A stretch of 64,000 nucleotides of DNA, taken from assembly GCA_945865365.1 (NCBI GenBank), contig CAMBDL010000008.1, positions 1 to 64,000 of the forward strand, read 5' to 3'. This document shows, in pieces, positions 48,546 through 59,039 of the stretch; position 1 is the stretch's first letter; the number at the start of each line of letters is the position of its first letter. The stretch comes from Streptomyces griseus (GTDB lineage: Bacteria; Actinomycetota; Actinomycetes; Nanopelagicales; Nanopelagicaceae). The notes under the pieces are model-generated. The model was not told the DNA's origin. It worked only from the letters and a program-made list of their open reading frames with translations, and did not search any database. Position numbers and translations under genes: made by a program.

Positions 48546-49394
48546 TTACTTTCTGACCGCACTAGTCCACCGTGGACGACCAACGAGATCATCATGGAGT
48601 GCAATATCTTCAAAATCTAGGGCTAACTCACCTGCAATGGCAATCCCTTGTTCTTCAGTATGTTCAATCACTAAGACTCCCCCGAATTTAAGTAATCTGG
48701 CAGCTGCAGCGATAAAAATAGCCGGTAGCTCCATTCCAGTTGGGCCACCAAACAAGGCAACATGGGGTTCAAAGCCAACTACATCGCGCGGAAGGCTCTG
48801 TGAATCTGGAATATACGGTGGGTTAGCAATCACGACATCGCATTTGATTCCGGGCAAGACATCGCAAACATCGCCTTCAACAACGCGAACATTTGTTGCA
48901 TGCACCGCAACATTCTTCTTAAGCCAATAAATAGCTTCTGGTGATTTTTCAACGGCGATAACACGCGTATCAGGCGCCTCAGTTGCAATGGCTAAAGCCA
49001 GGGCGCCAGATCCTGCGCCAAGATCTATTACGCTAACGGGCGAAGGCAGATTCTTGATGTGCGCCAACACCGCGTCGACTAATAACTCTGATTCCGGGCG
49101 AGGTACCAAAACTCCTGGACCAACTTCAAGCTCTAAATAGCGAAAGGCTGCAACCCCAGTTAAGTATTGAACGGGTTCGTGATTGAGTCGGCGATCTAGA
49201 AGCATAAAAAACTGCTCCTCAATTACATCGGAATCACTCAAAGCGCTGACTGTGTTCTGAACTAAAACTGAATTATGTAGATCCATTCGTGAAAGACCTA
49301 AAAGATGCGACATTAAAATCTCGCTATCGACGTCAGAGATTCCAGATTCGCTTAATTGAGATTTAGCTACTTTCAAAATCGCCTTGATATCCAT
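48546..49394 (-). CDS. prmC: peptide chain release factor N5-glutamine methyltransferase
   Basis: 282 residues. Methylates the GGQ glutamine of release factors. SAM site DLGAGSG (124-130), catalytic NPPY (191-194) and the N-terminal helical domain with LTGVAAFRYLEL are present. Lies 7 bases after its substrate gene prfA. Confidence 0.95.
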   Translation of the reverse strand: MDIKAILKVAKSQLSESGISDVDSEILMSHLLGLSRMDLHNSVLVQNTVSALSDSDVIEEQFFMLLDRRLNHEPVQYLTGVAAFRYLELEVGPGVLVPRPESELLVDAVLAHIKNLPSPVSVIDLGAGSGALALAIATEAPDTRVIAVEKSPEAIYWLKKNVAVHATNVRVVEGDVCDVLPGIKCDVVIANPPYIPDSQSLPRDVVGFEPHVALFGGPTGMELPAIFIAAAARLLKFGGVLVIEHTEEQGIAIAGELALDFEDIALHDDLVGRPRWTSAVRK

Positions 49395-49401
49395 AAGAAA
49401 A

Positions 49402-50484
49402 TTAATTCGTATGAGCTAAACGCGCAGCTTTATCGGCATCAAGAAGTGCTTGAATCATGTCATCGAGATCGCCATTTAAGACTGCATCTAAATTATTAGC
49501 TTTATAGTTCACGCGGTGATCACTAATTCGATTTTCTGGATAGTTATATGTACGAATTCGCTCTGAGCGATCAACGGTTCGAACCTGACTTTTGCGCTCG
49601 GCCGAAGCTGCCGCCTCTTGAGCCTCTTGAGCCGCAGCTAGCAAACGTGCACGAAGAATACGCAGTGCCGACTCTTTATTTTGTAGCTGACTCTTTTCAT
49701 TCTGACAAGACACGACAATGCCAGTTGGTACGTGAGTTAAACGCACCGCTGAGTCGGTTGTATTAACCGACTGTCCGCCAGGTCCAGAAGAGCGAAATAC
49801 ATCTACGCGTACATCATTCATATTTAACTCAACATCGACTTCTTCCGCCTCAGGCAGAATTAAAACACCTGCCGCCGATGTATGGATTCGGCCCTGGCTC
49901 TCAGTCTCAGGAACACGTTGCACGCGGTGCACGCCGCCTTCAAACTTTAACCGTGCATATGGAGATTCACCTGGAGCAGGTACGCCCTTAGATTTAACAC
50001 CAACTGAAATATCTTTGTAGCCACCCATTTCACTCTCGGTGGCATCGATAATTTCAACTTTCCAATTATGTTTTTCGGCATATCGCATATACATACGCAG
50101 TAAATCTCCAGCAAAGATCGCTGATTCATCGCCACCTGCGCCTGCCTTAACCTCCAAAATTACATCGCGATCATCATTGGGGTCTCGCGGCAACAATAAC
50201 TCTTCTAGTTTTTCAGCTGCAGTTTCTGCACTTGCAATAAGGGCTGGAATCTCGGATGCAAAATCAGCATCGACTTGAGCTAACTCTTTAGCTGCAACTA
50301 GATCTTCCTCGGCGGATTTCCAGGCTTTAAAGCCAGCCACGACTGGACCCAGTTGGGCATAACGACGACCAAGTTTGCGCGCGTTATTTTGATCCTCATG
50401 AATAGAAGGATCGGCCATCTTGGCTTCAAGTTCGGCATACTCGCGCACCATTTCATGGGCAGATGCAAAGCGATCATTAGTCAT
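49402..50484 (-). CDS. prfA: peptide chain release factor 1
   Basis: 360 residues from ATG 50484, chosen over the frame start at 50547 because AAGGAGA lies 4 bases upstream. Has the stop-codon-reading PET motif (192-194) and GGQ (236-238) in [15 protein letters not shown]. Reads UAA/UAG. Confidence 0.97.
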   Translation of the reverse strand: MTNDRFASAHEMVREYAELEAKMADPSIHEDQNNARKLGRRYAQLGPVVAGFKAWKSAEEDLVAAKELAQVDADFASEIPALIASAETAAEKLEELLLPRDPNDDRDVILEVKAGAGGDESAIFAGDLLRMYMRYAEKHNWKVEIIDATESEMGGYKDISVGVKSKGVPAPGESPYARLKFEGGVHRVQRVPETESQGRIHTSAAGVLILPEAEEVDVELNMNDVRVDVFRSSGPGGQSVNTTDSAVRLTHVPTGIVVSCQNEKSQLQNKESALRILRARLLAAAQEAQEAAASAERKSQVRTVDRSERIRTYNYPENRISDHRVNYKANNLDAVLNGDLDDMIQALLDADKAARLAHTN

Positions 50485-50524
50485 TGGCTTCTCCTTCCTA
50501 TCTCTAGAATTCGACCCTTGAGAG

Positions 50525-50569
50525 AAATAAAAAAACCGCGACCGCAACCGTTAAGGCTGCGATGCGGTC
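50525..50569 (-). terminator. rho-independent terminator after rpmE
   Basis: On the minus strand GACCGCA (50569-50563) pairs with TGCGGTC (50546-50540), followed after CGCGG by a run of seven T (50535-50529). It separates rpmE from the prfA-prmC genes. Confidence 0.75.
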
Positions 50570-50580
50570 TCTTTAAAAAG

Positions 50581-50802
50581 CTACTTGGCTTCGGTGGTCT
50601 TTTTTCCAAAGCGCTCTTCGAACTTAGCAACACGTCCACCAGTATCAAGGATGCGCTGCTTGCCGGTGTAGAACGGGTGGCATACAGAACAGACTTCAAC
50701 GTAGATTGAACCACTTGCAACTGTTGAGCGAGTAACAAACTTCTCACCGCAACCACACGTTACTTGGGTCTCTTTATACTCTGGATGGATCTCTGGCTTC
50801 AT
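50581..50802 (-). CDS. rpmE: 50S ribosomal protein L31 (zinc-binding form)
   Basis: 73 residues. The C+ form with four cysteines, C16 and C18 (TCGCG), C38 and C41 (EVCSVCHPF), that bind zinc. [17 protein letters not shown] is the L31 signature. Usual neighbour of rho and prfA in actinobacteria. Confidence 0.97.
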   Translation of the reverse strand: MKPEIHPEYKETQVTCGCGEKFVTRSTVASGSIYVEVCSVCHPFYTGKQRILDTGGRVAKFEERFGKKTTEAK

Positions 50803-50913
50803 TGAACTTCCCTAATTTCGTGCCTGGGTCTGAATCACTTCAGTGAACCAAGCGGATCGGTTAACGTGGATAAGAGTAGGCCAAAGCGCTACTTTTATGA
50901 AATTTACCTCTAA

Positions 50914-52461
50914 TTACCTGCTGTCATCAGGCCCAGATGTTGTCTTCTGGATCTGCATCAAGAACTCCACATTCGACTTAGTGCCCTTCATCTTTTCAAG
51001 GAGAAGTTCTAGAGCTGCCTGAGGCTCAAGGGCATGAAGTACACGGCGAAGCTTCCAGACAATATTGAGCTCTTCAGAACCCATAAGAATCTCTTCCTTA
51101 CGAGTTCCGGAGGCAACAACGTTGACCGCTGGGAAGATTCGCTTATCTGCAAGACGGCGGTCAAGGATGAGCTCCATGTTTCCGGTTCCCTTGAACTCTT
51201 CAAAGATAACTTCATCCATACGAGAACCTGTATCAACAAGTGCTGTTGCAAGAATTGTTAGTGATCCACCATCTTCAATATTACGTGCAGCACCAAAGAA
51301 TTTCTTAGGTGGGTATAACGCAGCAGAATCAACGCCACCGGACAAGATGCGTCCTGAAGCTGGGGCTGCGATGTTATATGCACGGCCTAGGCGAGTAATT
51401 GAATCGAGAAGTACAACTACGTCATGACCAAGTTCAACCAGACGCTTTGCGCGCTCAATAGCGAGCTCAGCGATTGTTGTGTGGTCATCGGCAGGGCGGT
51501 CGAAAGTTGAAGCGATAACTTCACCCTTTACGCTGCGCTGCATATCGGTCACTTCTTCTGGACGCTCATCAACTAAGACAACCATTAAGTGACACTCTGG
51601 ATTATTAGTTGTGATCGCATTAGCAATTGACTGCAGAACCATAGTCTTACCAGCTTTAGGAGGTGAAACAATAAGTCCGCGCTGACCCTTACCAATGGGA
51701 GCAATCAAATCGATAACTCGAGTAGTCAAAATATTTGGTTCAGTCTCAAGGCGCAAACGCTCTTGTGGATACAACGGAGTTAACTTGCCAAATTCAACAC
51801 GATTACGTGCCTCCTCAGGAGTCATTCCATTAACGGTTTCAAGGGTAATAAGCGCGTTGAACTTCTGCTTAGTTTCACCCTCGCGAGGTTGGCGTACCTG
51901 ACCAGTTACAACATCGCCTTTGCGAAGTCCGTTCTTGCGAACTTGCTGAAGCGTGACATAAACATCATTTGGTCCTGGCAAGTAACCCGATGTACGTATA
52001 AAGCCATAACTATCGAGAATATCTAATAGACCGCTTACGGGAACTAGGACATCGTCCTCGCCAATGACGGGTTCGCGCTCTTCGCGCGGTGCGCGATCGC
52101 GGTTACGATCGCGATTGCGACCACGTGAGCGATCATTGCGATCGAAACGATCATTGCGGTTTCCACGATCATTCGATGGTGCGTCCTCGCCTGCATCATC
52201 ATCTGAATCCTGAGTGTGATTGGCCGCTGGCTTGCTATCTTTCTTACGAGTGTTGCGCGCTTCACGGCGGGCTTCACGTTCAGCCTTTGCAGCTTCGCGA
52301 TTCTTAGCCTGTAAATCGGCGATCGCTTCTACAAGTGCATCCTTCTTCAGCTTTGCTGCGCCTTCAACACCTAACTGTGTTGCAACAGTCTTTAACTTAG
52401 GCAGGGTCATTGCAGCTAGCTCTGGACTTTGTGAACGTACGGGTTCATCTGTTGTTGTCAT
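50914..52461 (-). CDS. rho: transcription termination factor Rho
   Basis: 515 residues. N-terminal Rho domain (LPKLKTVATQLGVEGAAKLKK), then a low-complexity insert rich in Arg, Asp and Asn (about 75-130) typical of high-GC Gram-positives, then the RNA-binding cold-shock fold (LDILDSYGFIRTSGYLPGPNDVYV) and ATPase with P-loop SPPKAGKTMVLQ. The insert is encoded by imperfect CGATCGCGA-type repeats. Confidence 0.97.
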   Translation of the reverse strand: MTTTDEPVRSQSPELAAMTLPKLKTVATQLGVEGAAKLKKDALVEAIADLQAKNREAAKAEREARREARNTRKKDSKPAANHTQDSDDDAGEDAPSNDRGNRNDRFDRNDRSRGRNRDRNRDRAPREEREPVIGEDDVLVPVSGLLDILDSYGFIRTSGYLPGPNDVYVTLQQVRKNGLRKGDVVTGQVRQPREGETKQKFNALITLETVNGMTPEEARNRVEFGKLTPLYPQERLRLETEPNILTTRVIDLIAPIGKGQRGLIVSPPKAGKTMVLQSIANAITTNNPECHLMVVLVDERPEEVTDMQRSVKGEVIASTFDRPADDHTTIAELAIERAKRLVELGHDVVVLLDSITRLGRAYNIAAPASGRILSGGVDSAALYPPKKFFGAARNIEDGGSLTILATALVDTGSRMDEVIFEEFKGTGNMELILDRRLADKRIFPAVNVVASGTRKEEILMGSEELNIVWKLRRVLHALEPQAALELLLEKMKGTKSNVEFLMQIQKTTSGPDDSR

Positions 52462-52532
52462 CTGTATCTTTTCGCTATTGGCCTTTGAGTTTTTTTAGAT
52501 ATACCCAAGTGACCGTGGTTTTTAACTTCTGA

Positions 52533-52578
52533 GTATCTGTAGATGTTGCTGGCCACAATAAGCGGGCCGAACAGATAC
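52533..52578 (-). other. possible structured 5' leader of rho
   Basis: GTATCTGT (52533-52540) and ACAGATAC (52571-52578) are exact inverted repeats that enclose a second GGCC/GGCC pair (52551-52554, 52565-52568). It lies in the 153-base gap before rho, about 70 bases upstream of the ATG. It might be part of an autoregulatory leader. Confidence 0.4.
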
Positions 52579-52614
52579 CCATATGTTAGCAGTGCGACTA
52601 GCTGAGGGCAAAAT

Positions 52615-53544
52615 CTAGCCTGCAATGAGGCTGGCACCTGAACGAGAGACGCCCAAGGCCCTTGTTATGAACCTATCGCCAGCGGCCCGGGTCAACTCAT
52701 CTACTTCACTAGACCCGCCAGTGTGGAGCACTAAAACCGTTGGGCCAGCCCCAGAAATAAAGGCTGCCACGCCTGCTTTGCGAAGCTTGTTTAGCAGGGC
52801 GAAAGAGGCGGGCATCGCTTCGGCGCGATAACTTTGATGTAAGAAATCTTCAGTCGCCGTGTGTAATAAATCAGGGCGGTGCGAAAGCGCATGCACTAAC
52901 AATGCAGTATTAGCTGAGTTCTTAACTGCATCCGAATGGTTAATTAACTCTGGCAACATTTTTCGCGCTTTAGATGTTGCAACCGACGTTGCTGGAACAA
53001 ATGCTATTACTCCGATACGTGCATCAACTTCAAGTTGAACAGAGAGTGCAACGTTGCGACCATGTTGCATCTCTTGCCAGGCAATAGTTGCTCCGCCATA
53101 AATTGCTGCGGCAACATTATCGGGATGCCCTTCAAGTTCATTTGCTAAATTCAACATATCCTCGTTGCTCATCTGCTCATTACCACCAAGTACTAATGCG
53201 CGAGCAAGTGATAAGCCGCCGACGATTGCGCTTGCCGATGAACCTAATCCACGACCATGCGGAATTACATTCAACGCACGAAGTGCAACTCCACGGGGTT
53301 GGCCACCTAAAAATTCAAAGCCTTTATACATCGATTTAATTACTAAGTTCTTATCATTGCGTGGCACGGTCTCAGCACCTTCACCAGATATATCGATATC
53401 GATTATCGCGTCATCTAAAATCTGCGCAATATATCGATCATGCATACCCAGAGCTAAGCCAAGACTGTCAAAACCTGGACCTAAATTGGCACTCGTTGCA
53501 GGAACTTGCACCTGCATCGATTGCGCTTTAAAAGTTGGCTTCAT
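52615..53544 (-). CDS. thrB: homoserine kinase
   Basis: 309 residues from ATG 53544, one base after the thrC stop; the longer frame enters thrC. GHMP kinase with N-terminal VQVPATSANLGPGFDSLG and ATP loop PHGRGLGSSASAIVGG. Phosphorylates homoserine for threonine synthesis. Confidence 0.95.
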   Translation of the reverse strand: MKPTFKAQSMQVQVPATSANLGPGFDSLGLALGMHDRYIAQILDDAIIDIDISGEGAETVPRNDKNLVIKSMYKGFEFLGGQPRGVALRALNVIPHGRGLGSSASAIVGGLSLARALVLGGNEQMSNEDMLNLANELEGHPDNVAAAIYGGATIAWQEMQHGRNVALSVQLEVDARIGVIAFVPATSVATSKARKMLPELINHSDAVKNSANTALLVHALSHRPDLLHTATEDFLHQSYRAEAMPASFALLNKLRKAGVAAFISGAGPTVLVLHTGGSSEVDELTRAAGDRFITRALGVSRSGASLIAG

Positions 53545-53545
53545 A

Positions 53546-54631
53546 TTAATTAAGGCCCAGCGCCTTTGCGGCAGCTTTAACATTGACTGGAACTACAACA
53601 GGTTTCTTGGCATTCTCGAGTGCATAAGGAATATCTTTCAATCCATGCCCTGTCACTGTAATAACAATCGTCTTATCCTTTGCTAACTTTCCGGCCTTCT
53701 TGTACTTAATGAGGCCAGCTAAACCCGCGGCCGATGAAGGCTCGACGAAAATACCCTCTTTAGCTGCGATTAAGCGATATGCGGCCAGAATTTCCCGATC
53801 AGTTACTGAGTCAATGACGCCACCTGAGGTGTCGCGGGCTTCTACTGCCTGCGCCCATGATGCGGGATTTCCAATACGAATTGCGGTAGCAATAGTCTCT
53901 GGATTCTTAACTATTGCGCCCTTAACAATTGGTGCTGCCCCTGCGGCTTGAAAGCCATACATGGCTGGCAAACGTTGAGCCATACCATCATTGAAGTACT
54001 CCTTGTAGCCCTTCCAATATGCCGTGATATTTCCAGCGTTACCAACGGGCAGTGCGTGAATATCTGGAGCGTTGCCCAACAAATCTACAACTTCAAATGC
54101 GGCAGTTTTTTGTCCTTCAATCCGATATGGATTAACTGAGTTAACAAGTGCAACTGGATAGTTCTCTGAGAGTTCACGTGCAAGCGTTAAGCAATCATCA
54201 AAGTTTCCGTTAACTTGCAAAATAGTTGAATTGTGAATTACGGCTTGAGCTAATTTGCCCATTGCAATCTTGCCTTTAGGAATCAGAACCGCAGGAGTCA
54301 TACCGGCTTTAACTGCATATGCAGCAGCTGATGCCGATGTGTTTCCAGTAGATGCGCAGATAACGGCTTTAGCGCCTTCTTCGGCCGCTTTTGAGATCGC
54401 CATTGTCATTCCACGATCTTTAAATGACCCCGTTGGATTTAAGCCTTCAAATTTAATCCATACATTGTTACCTAATAATTCAGAGAGGTAGGCCGCATGA
54501 ATAAGTGGAGTCCCACCTTCGCGAAGTGAAATAATAGGTGTCTTAGCACTCACCGGTAAACGATGGCGATACTCTTCAATGACTCCCCGCCATTGATGGG
54601 CGCTTTTTTTACTGTTCCCAAAGATTCCCAT
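53546..54631 (-). CDS. thrC: threonine synthase
   Basis: 361 residues, PLP fold II enzyme. Lys71 in [12 protein letters not shown] holds the cofactor; [14 protein letters not shown] binds phosphate. Converts phosphohomoserine to threonine. Directly follows hom with no gap. Confidence 0.96.
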   Translation of the reverse strand: MGIFGNSKKSAHQWRGVIEEYRHRLPVSAKTPIISLREGGTPLIHAAYLSELLGNNVWIKFEGLNPTGSFKDRGMTMAISKAAEEGAKAVICASTGNTSASAAAYAVKAGMTPAVLIPKGKIAMGKLAQAVIHNSTILQVNGNFDDCLTLARELSENYPVALVNSVNPYRIEGQKTAAFEVVDLLGNAPDIHALPVGNAGNITAYWKGYKEYFNDGMAQRLPAMYGFQAAGAAPIVKGAIVKNPETIATAIRIGNPASWAQAVEARDTSGGVIDSVTDREILAAYRLIAAKEGIFVEPSSAAGLAGLIKYKKAGKLAKDKTIVITVTGHGLKDIPYALENAKKPVVVPVNVKAAAKALGLN

Positions 54632-55927
54632 TTATGAGACCGCACCTTCAACGCGAATTACAGATTCAACTTTGCTGACAATTGCCATATCGGTTAATTT
54701 CTTCACGCACGCCTTGAGCGATGCCTCTGCCGCACTGTGTGTGATAACAATAAGTTCGGCGTCTTGGCCTAATCCAGCCTGGCGAACTGTTTGAATTGAA
54801 ATATCTTCACTTGCAAAAGTTTGTGCGACTGCAGCCAAAACACCTGATTTGTCAGTCACGTTCAGGCGCACGTAGTACTGGGACTTCACTTCACCAACTG
54901 GTGCAATATCTAAATCTGCATAATCCGACTCGCCATATCCAACAGTTGAATATGCTCGATGGCGAGTAACAGCAACTAGGTCACCTAAAATTGCAGATGC
55001 TGTCGGTGCACCTCCCGCTCCGCGGCCATAAAACATGAGCTGGCCAGCAGACTCAGACTCTACGTACACGGCGTTAAAAGCGTTACGAACCGATGCTAAT
55101 GGATGTGAGTTTGGCACAATAACTGGATGTACTCGTACTGAGATTTCATCTTTGAGCGTTAACTCCGCAATTGCTAATAATTTAATAACGCAGCCCATGG
55201 CCTTCGCGGCATTGACGTCTTCGATAGAGATTTCAGTAATACCTTCACAATATACTTCATCGATTGTCACAGTGCTATGAAATGCCAAGCTGGCTAGCAG
55301 CGCAGCTTTAGCCGCAGCATCATGGCCTTGTATATCGGCCGTTGGATCGGCTTCGGCATACCCAAGACTCTGTGCTTCTTTGAGAACATTTGCAAAGTCG
55401 CGACCTTCTTCATGCATCTTTGTCAAAATATAATTTGTTGTTCCATTTACTATTCCTAAAACTCGAGTGATTTGATCTCCCGCCAAAGATTCACGCATAG
55501 ATCGAATAATTGGAATTGCTCCAGCAACTGCCGCTTCGTAATATAAATCAACTTTGGCTGCATCGGCGGCGTTAAATAACTCATGGCCATGCGTTGCAAG
55601 CAAGGCCTTATTTGCGGTGATCACTGATTTCTTATTCTTAATTGCTTCTAGGATCAACGTGCGAGCAGGTTCGATTCCACCCATTACTTCGATAATAATA
55701 TTAATCTCTGGGTCACTCACGATTGAGTGCAAATCTGTTGTAATCATCGAAGCGTCAATGCCTTCACGCGGTGTATTGCTTCGAACGCCGACTTTTTTCA
55801 AAACTAGGAGAGCTCCTGAGCGCTCAGATAACTCTTGTTCATCTGATTGCAGCAGGCGAGCTACTTGACTGCCCACAACTCCAGCGCCAAGCATGCCAAT
55901 AGATATTGTCTTCAAGCCTGCGTCCAT
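54632..55927 (-). CDS. hom: homoserine dehydrogenase
   Basis: 431 residues: NAD(P) domain (GMLGAGVVGSQVARLL), catalytic domain with GIVNGTTNYILTKM and the GYAEADPTADIQGHDAA block, then a C-terminal ACT domain (about 345-425) for threonine feedback. Reduces aspartate semialdehyde to homoserine, which feeds thrB and metY. Confidence 0.96.
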   Translation of the reverse strand: MDAGLKTISIGMLGAGVVGSQVARLLQSDEQELSERSGALLVLKKVGVRSNTPREGIDASMITTDLHSIVSDPEINIIIEVMGGIEPARTLILEAIKNKKSVITANKALLATHGHELFNAADAAKVDLYYEAAVAGAIPIIRSMRESLAGDQITRVLGIVNGTTNYILTKMHEEGRDFANVLKEAQSLGYAEADPTADIQGHDAAAKAALLASLAFHSTVTIDEVYCEGITEISIEDVNAAKAMGCVIKLLAIAELTLKDEISVRVHPVIVPNSHPLASVRNAFNAVYVESESAGQLMFYGRGAGGAPTASAILGDLVAVTRHRAYSTVGYGESDYADLDIAPVGEVKSQYYVRLNVTDKSGVLAAVAQTFASEDISIQTVRQAGLGQDAELIVITHSAAEASLKACVKKLTDMAIVSKVESVIRVEGAVS

Positions 55928-55961
55928 GCGGGTTATTCTTTCACAGATGGCTGTAACGGGG

Positions 55962-57269
55962 TTAAATATCGAGTCTTAAGAGATCGGCTTCGGTCTCACG
56001 ACGCAGAATTACACGTGCTTTCCCATCTTTTACTGCAATAACTGGCGGACGTGGCATGTGGTTGTAATTACTTGCCATGCTGCGACCATATGCACCGGTG
56101 GCTGGGGTTGCTAACAAATCCCCTGGTGCAATATCACTGGCTAGTGATATCTCGCGAATAAGGATATCGCCGGTTTCGCAGTGCTTTCCAACAAGACGCG
56201 TTGAAAGGGTTGGCGCACTACTTTTGCGATTAGCAAGTACTGCTGTGTATTCGGCGCCATATAGAGCAGGGCGAATATTCTCACTCATTCCACCGTCAAT
56301 AGAAATGTATCGACGGTTATTGCCGTTTTCTAAAGTGACATCTTTTATGGTTCCAACTTCATAGAGTGTAAACATAGTTGGACCAACTATCGCCCGTCCT
56401 GGTTCAATCGAAATCTTAGGATGAGCTAAATTATATGTGGCACAGTTCTCTTTCACTGCTTTCGCTAATGCGTTCATAACTACAGTTGGTGATAGTTCTT
56501 CATCGCCCGGTAAGTAAGCGATTCCATAGCCTCCCCCTAAATCTAATTCGGGTAACTCTTCGTTAAAATTATCTCGGTACTGTGCCAACAATGCGATTAG
56601 TCGTTCGGCGCTGATTTCAAAAGAATCGGTATCTAAAATCTGTGAACCAATATGGGCGTGAAAACCACGTAATGAAATTGAGGCATGATTACGCGTTGCC
56701 TCGATAGCCTGCCACGCTGAACCACTTGCAATTGAAAAGCCGAATTTCACATCTTCATGCGCAGTAGCGATTGACTCGTGGGTATGCGCTTCGATTCCAG
56801 GAGTTAAGCGCAAAAGCACGCCTTGAACCACACCAAACTTTTGTGCAGCAGCGGCAACTCGATCGATTTCAAAAAGAGAGTCGATAACAATGGTGCCTAC
56901 CCCAGCGCTGACCGCTTTCTCAATTTCAGCCACTGACTTATTATTGCCATGTACTTCAATTTTTAAAGGATCAATACCTCCGGCAAGTGCAACAGCTAAC
57001 TCCCCACCCGTGCAGACATCGATTCCTATACCAATCTCTTGTATCCAGCGCGCAACTTCGACACAGATAAAAGCCTTTGCTGCGTAATACACGTTGCCGG
57101 CATGTGAACCGAAAGCCGTACCAAGTGCTTGATCCCAACTTTTAGCGCGATTATAGAAATCGACTTCATCCATAATAAAAGCTGGTGTTCCAAATTCTTG
57201 CGCAAGTGAGGTTGCAGAAATCGATGAGATTGTTAGTTGATCTGCGCGTGAAACATTAGCTGACCACAT
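55962..57269 (-). CDS. lysA: diaminopimelate decarboxylase
   Basis: 435 residues from ATG 57269 (MWSANVSR), preceded by GGAGAGGA at good spacing; the frame upstream lies in argS. PLP Lys65 in YYAAKAFI; HIGSQI, GGGYGI and EPGRAIVG are alanine-racemase-fold motifs. Last step of lysine synthesis from meso-DAP. Confidence 0.95.
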   Translation of the reverse strand: MWSANVSRADQLTISSISATSLAQEFGTPAFIMDEVDFYNRAKSWDQALGTAFGSHAGNVYYAAKAFICVEVARWIQEIGIGIDVCTGGELAVALAGGIDPLKIEVHGNNKSVAEIEKAVSAGVGTIVIDSLFEIDRVAAAAQKFGVVQGVLLRLTPGIEAHTHESIATAHEDVKFGFSIASGSAWQAIEATRNHASISLRGFHAHIGSQILDTDSFEISAERLIALLAQYRDNFNEELPELDLGGGYGIAYLPGDEELSPTVVMNALAKAVKENCATYNLAHPKISIEPGRAIVGPTMFTLYEVGTIKDVTLENGNNRRYISIDGGMSENIRPALYGAEYTAVLANRKSSAPTLSTRLVGKHCETGDILIREISLASDIAPGDLLATPATGAYGRSMASNYNHMPRPPVIAVKDGKARVILRRETEADLLRLDI

Positions 57270-57271
57270 AT

Positions 57272-58936
57272 CTACATCCTCTCCGGTGCACTGACACCTA
57301 ATAGCGCTAAACCATTTGCAATAACTTGTTTTGTAGATGCACACAGTAATAGTCGGGCCGTGTGTAGTGACGATGGATTTTCATCCCCCATTGGAAGAAC
57401 GCGGCAGTCGGCATAAAAGCCGTGATAAACCCCGGCTAACTCCTCTAAATAGCGGGCGACTCGATGAGGGTGGCGCAGTTCTGCTGCTGTTGCTACGACT
57501 CGAGGGAACTGGGCTAGGACACCTAAGAGCTCGTTCTCACGGTCATGGGTTAGCTGCGAAGAGTCGAAATCTTTTATATGTGTCGAAATTTTGAGCTCGT
57601 CGGCATTACGTAAGACCGCTGCGATACGGGCATGCGCATACTGAACGTAATAGACCGGATTTTCATTGGTGTTGCGTTTGAGAACATCGATATCCATCAC
57701 CATAGGTGTATCTACGGGATATCTAATTAATGTATATCTAGCAGCGTCAACTCCAACTTTTTCTACCAACTCTTCCAAAGTAATAATCGTTCCGGCGCGC
57801 TTAGAGAGTTTGACCTCTTCCCCGGCCTCCATAATTTTAACTAACTGACCAATTAATATGTGAATGTTGTACTCAGGGTTATCGCCAGCGCATGCAGCAA
57901 TCGCTTTTAGGCGACCCACATAACCATGATGATCAGCGCCTAACATGTAGATACAAATATCGAATCCACGTTCGCGCTTGTTTATGTAGTACGCGGTATC
58001 GGATGAGAAATAAGTCAGTGATCCATCGGATTTTTTTAGCACACGGTCTTTGTCATCACCAAAATCAGTTGTGCGCAGCCAGATTGCTCCTTCTTCTTCA
58101 AAGACATGTCCCTGTTTACGAAGTTTTTCTAACCCATATTCAACGGCGCCCTGTTCGTGCAAAGATTGCTCTGAAAACCACACATCAAAATGTGTACCGA
58201 AAGTATCAAGTACCCGCTGTTGATCTTTTAACTGCACTGCATATGCAGCTTCGCGAAATGCTTCGCGGCGGTTACCTTCTGGAAGATTCGTAATTGCAGA
58301 GTTAGCACTGATAACTTCTTTAGCTAAATCTGAAATATATGCACCTTGATACCCATCTTCTGGAATTGATTTTCCAAGAGCGGCTGCTTCAACCGATGCA
58401 CCAAAGAGATCCATCTGGTTTCCACGGTCATTGATATAAAATTCGCGAGTTACATCGGCCCCTGCTGCACTGAGTACGCGACCAAGTGCATCACCAACTG
58501 CTGCCCAGCGCGTATGCCCTAAGTGCAAAGGTCCAGTTGGGTTTGCACTAATAAACTCTAGATTTATTCGAACACCTGCGAGCGCATCTCCTTGGCCATA
58601 TGTTCCCGCTGATTTTAGAATTACCTCAACTAACTGGGCCTGGCTGGCACGGTTCAACGTAATGTTTATAAAACCAGGACCTGCAATATCTACGCGTGTA
58701 ATTGATTCAATCCCTGTCAGTTCACTTGCAATCAAATCTGCGATCTCGCGCGGACTACGCCCGGCGGCTTTAGCAAGTTGCAGAGCGATAGAGGTTGCAT
58801 AGTCGCCATGGTCGCGATTCTTTGGCCGATCCAAAACAATGGACTCAGGAACTTCCCCGGCTATCTTGCCATGTGAGATAAGACGATCAACTGCAGCTAA
58901 TACTGCAGACTGCAGTAGCTCTAGTTGTGTGGGCAC
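57272..58936 (-). CDS. argS: arginyl-tRNA synthetase
   Basis: 554 residues from GTG at 58936. Class I synthetase with HIGH-type HLGH in NPTGPLHLGHTRWAAVG and KMSKS-type KLSKRAG. The N-terminal tRNA D-loop domain and C-terminal DALR anticodon domain are present. Head of the housekeeping block; a leaderless promoter box lies 6 bases upstream. Confidence 0.96.
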   Translation of the reverse strand: MPTQLELLQSAVLAAVDRLISHGKIAGEVPESIVLDRPKNRDHGDYATSIALQLAKAAGRSPREIADLIASELTGIESITRVDIAGPGFINITLNRASQAQLVEVILKSAGTYGQGDALAGVRINLEFISANPTGPLHLGHTRWAAVGDALGRVLSAAGADVTREFYINDRGNQMDLFGASVEAAALGKSIPEDGYQGAYISDLAKEVISANSAITNLPEGNRREAFREAAYAVQLKDQQRVLDTFGTHFDVWFSEQSLHEQGAVEYGLEKLRKQGHVFEEEGAIWLRTTDFGDDKDRVLKKSDGSLTYFSSDTAYYINKRERGFDICIYMLGADHHGYVGRLKAIAACAGDNPEYNIHILIGQLVKIMEAGEEVKLSKRAGTIITLEELVEKVGVDAARYTLIRYPVDTPMVMDIDVLKRNTNENPVYYVQYAHARIAAVLRNADELKISTHIKDFDSSQLTHDRENELLGVLAQFPRVVATAAELRHPHRVARYLEELAGVYHGFYADCRVLPMGDENPSSLHTARLLLCASTKQVIANGLALLGVSAPERM

Positions 58937-58942
58937 TGTGCA

Positions 58943-58948
58943 AGGTTA
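58943..58948 (-). promoter_or_regulatory. candidate -10 box of leaderless argS transcript
   Basis: TAACCT on the minus strand, 6 bases before the GTG start; no ribosome site. Confidence 0.5.
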
Positions 58949-59027
58949 CCGTTAGCGCTCCTGCAGCGTTACCTAATCGTTAGATGCGGCAGGAAAAATT
59001 CTCACATTACCTAGTGCGGTTTCTGCA

Positions 59028-59033
59028 TAGTCT
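59028..59033 (+). promoter_or_regulatory. candidate -10 box of leaderless oxidoreductase gene
   Basis: TAGTCT lies 6 bases before the ATG at 59040; no ribosome site. Confidence 0.5.
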
Positions 59034-59039
59034 TGCCTT

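Noticed and set aside
50836-50847. TCACT-TC-AGTGA small hairpin between rpmE and rho
   Set aside because: 5-bp stem with a 2-base loop that is sterically poor; no T-run.
52080-52170. Imperfect CGATCGCGA/CGATCATTG repeats suggesting a repeat array
   Set aside because: They encode the Arg/Asp/Asn-rich insert of Rho, a normal low-complexity segment; no CRISPR-like spacing.
57270-57344. Longer lysA
   Set aside because: It overlaps the end of argS; a good ribosome site precedes ATG 57269.
58945-58973. Two GTTACC copies between argS and the oxidoreductase
   Set aside because: Short, with 23-base spacing and no palindrome; one copy is part of the argS -10 region, so a separate operator is not supported.
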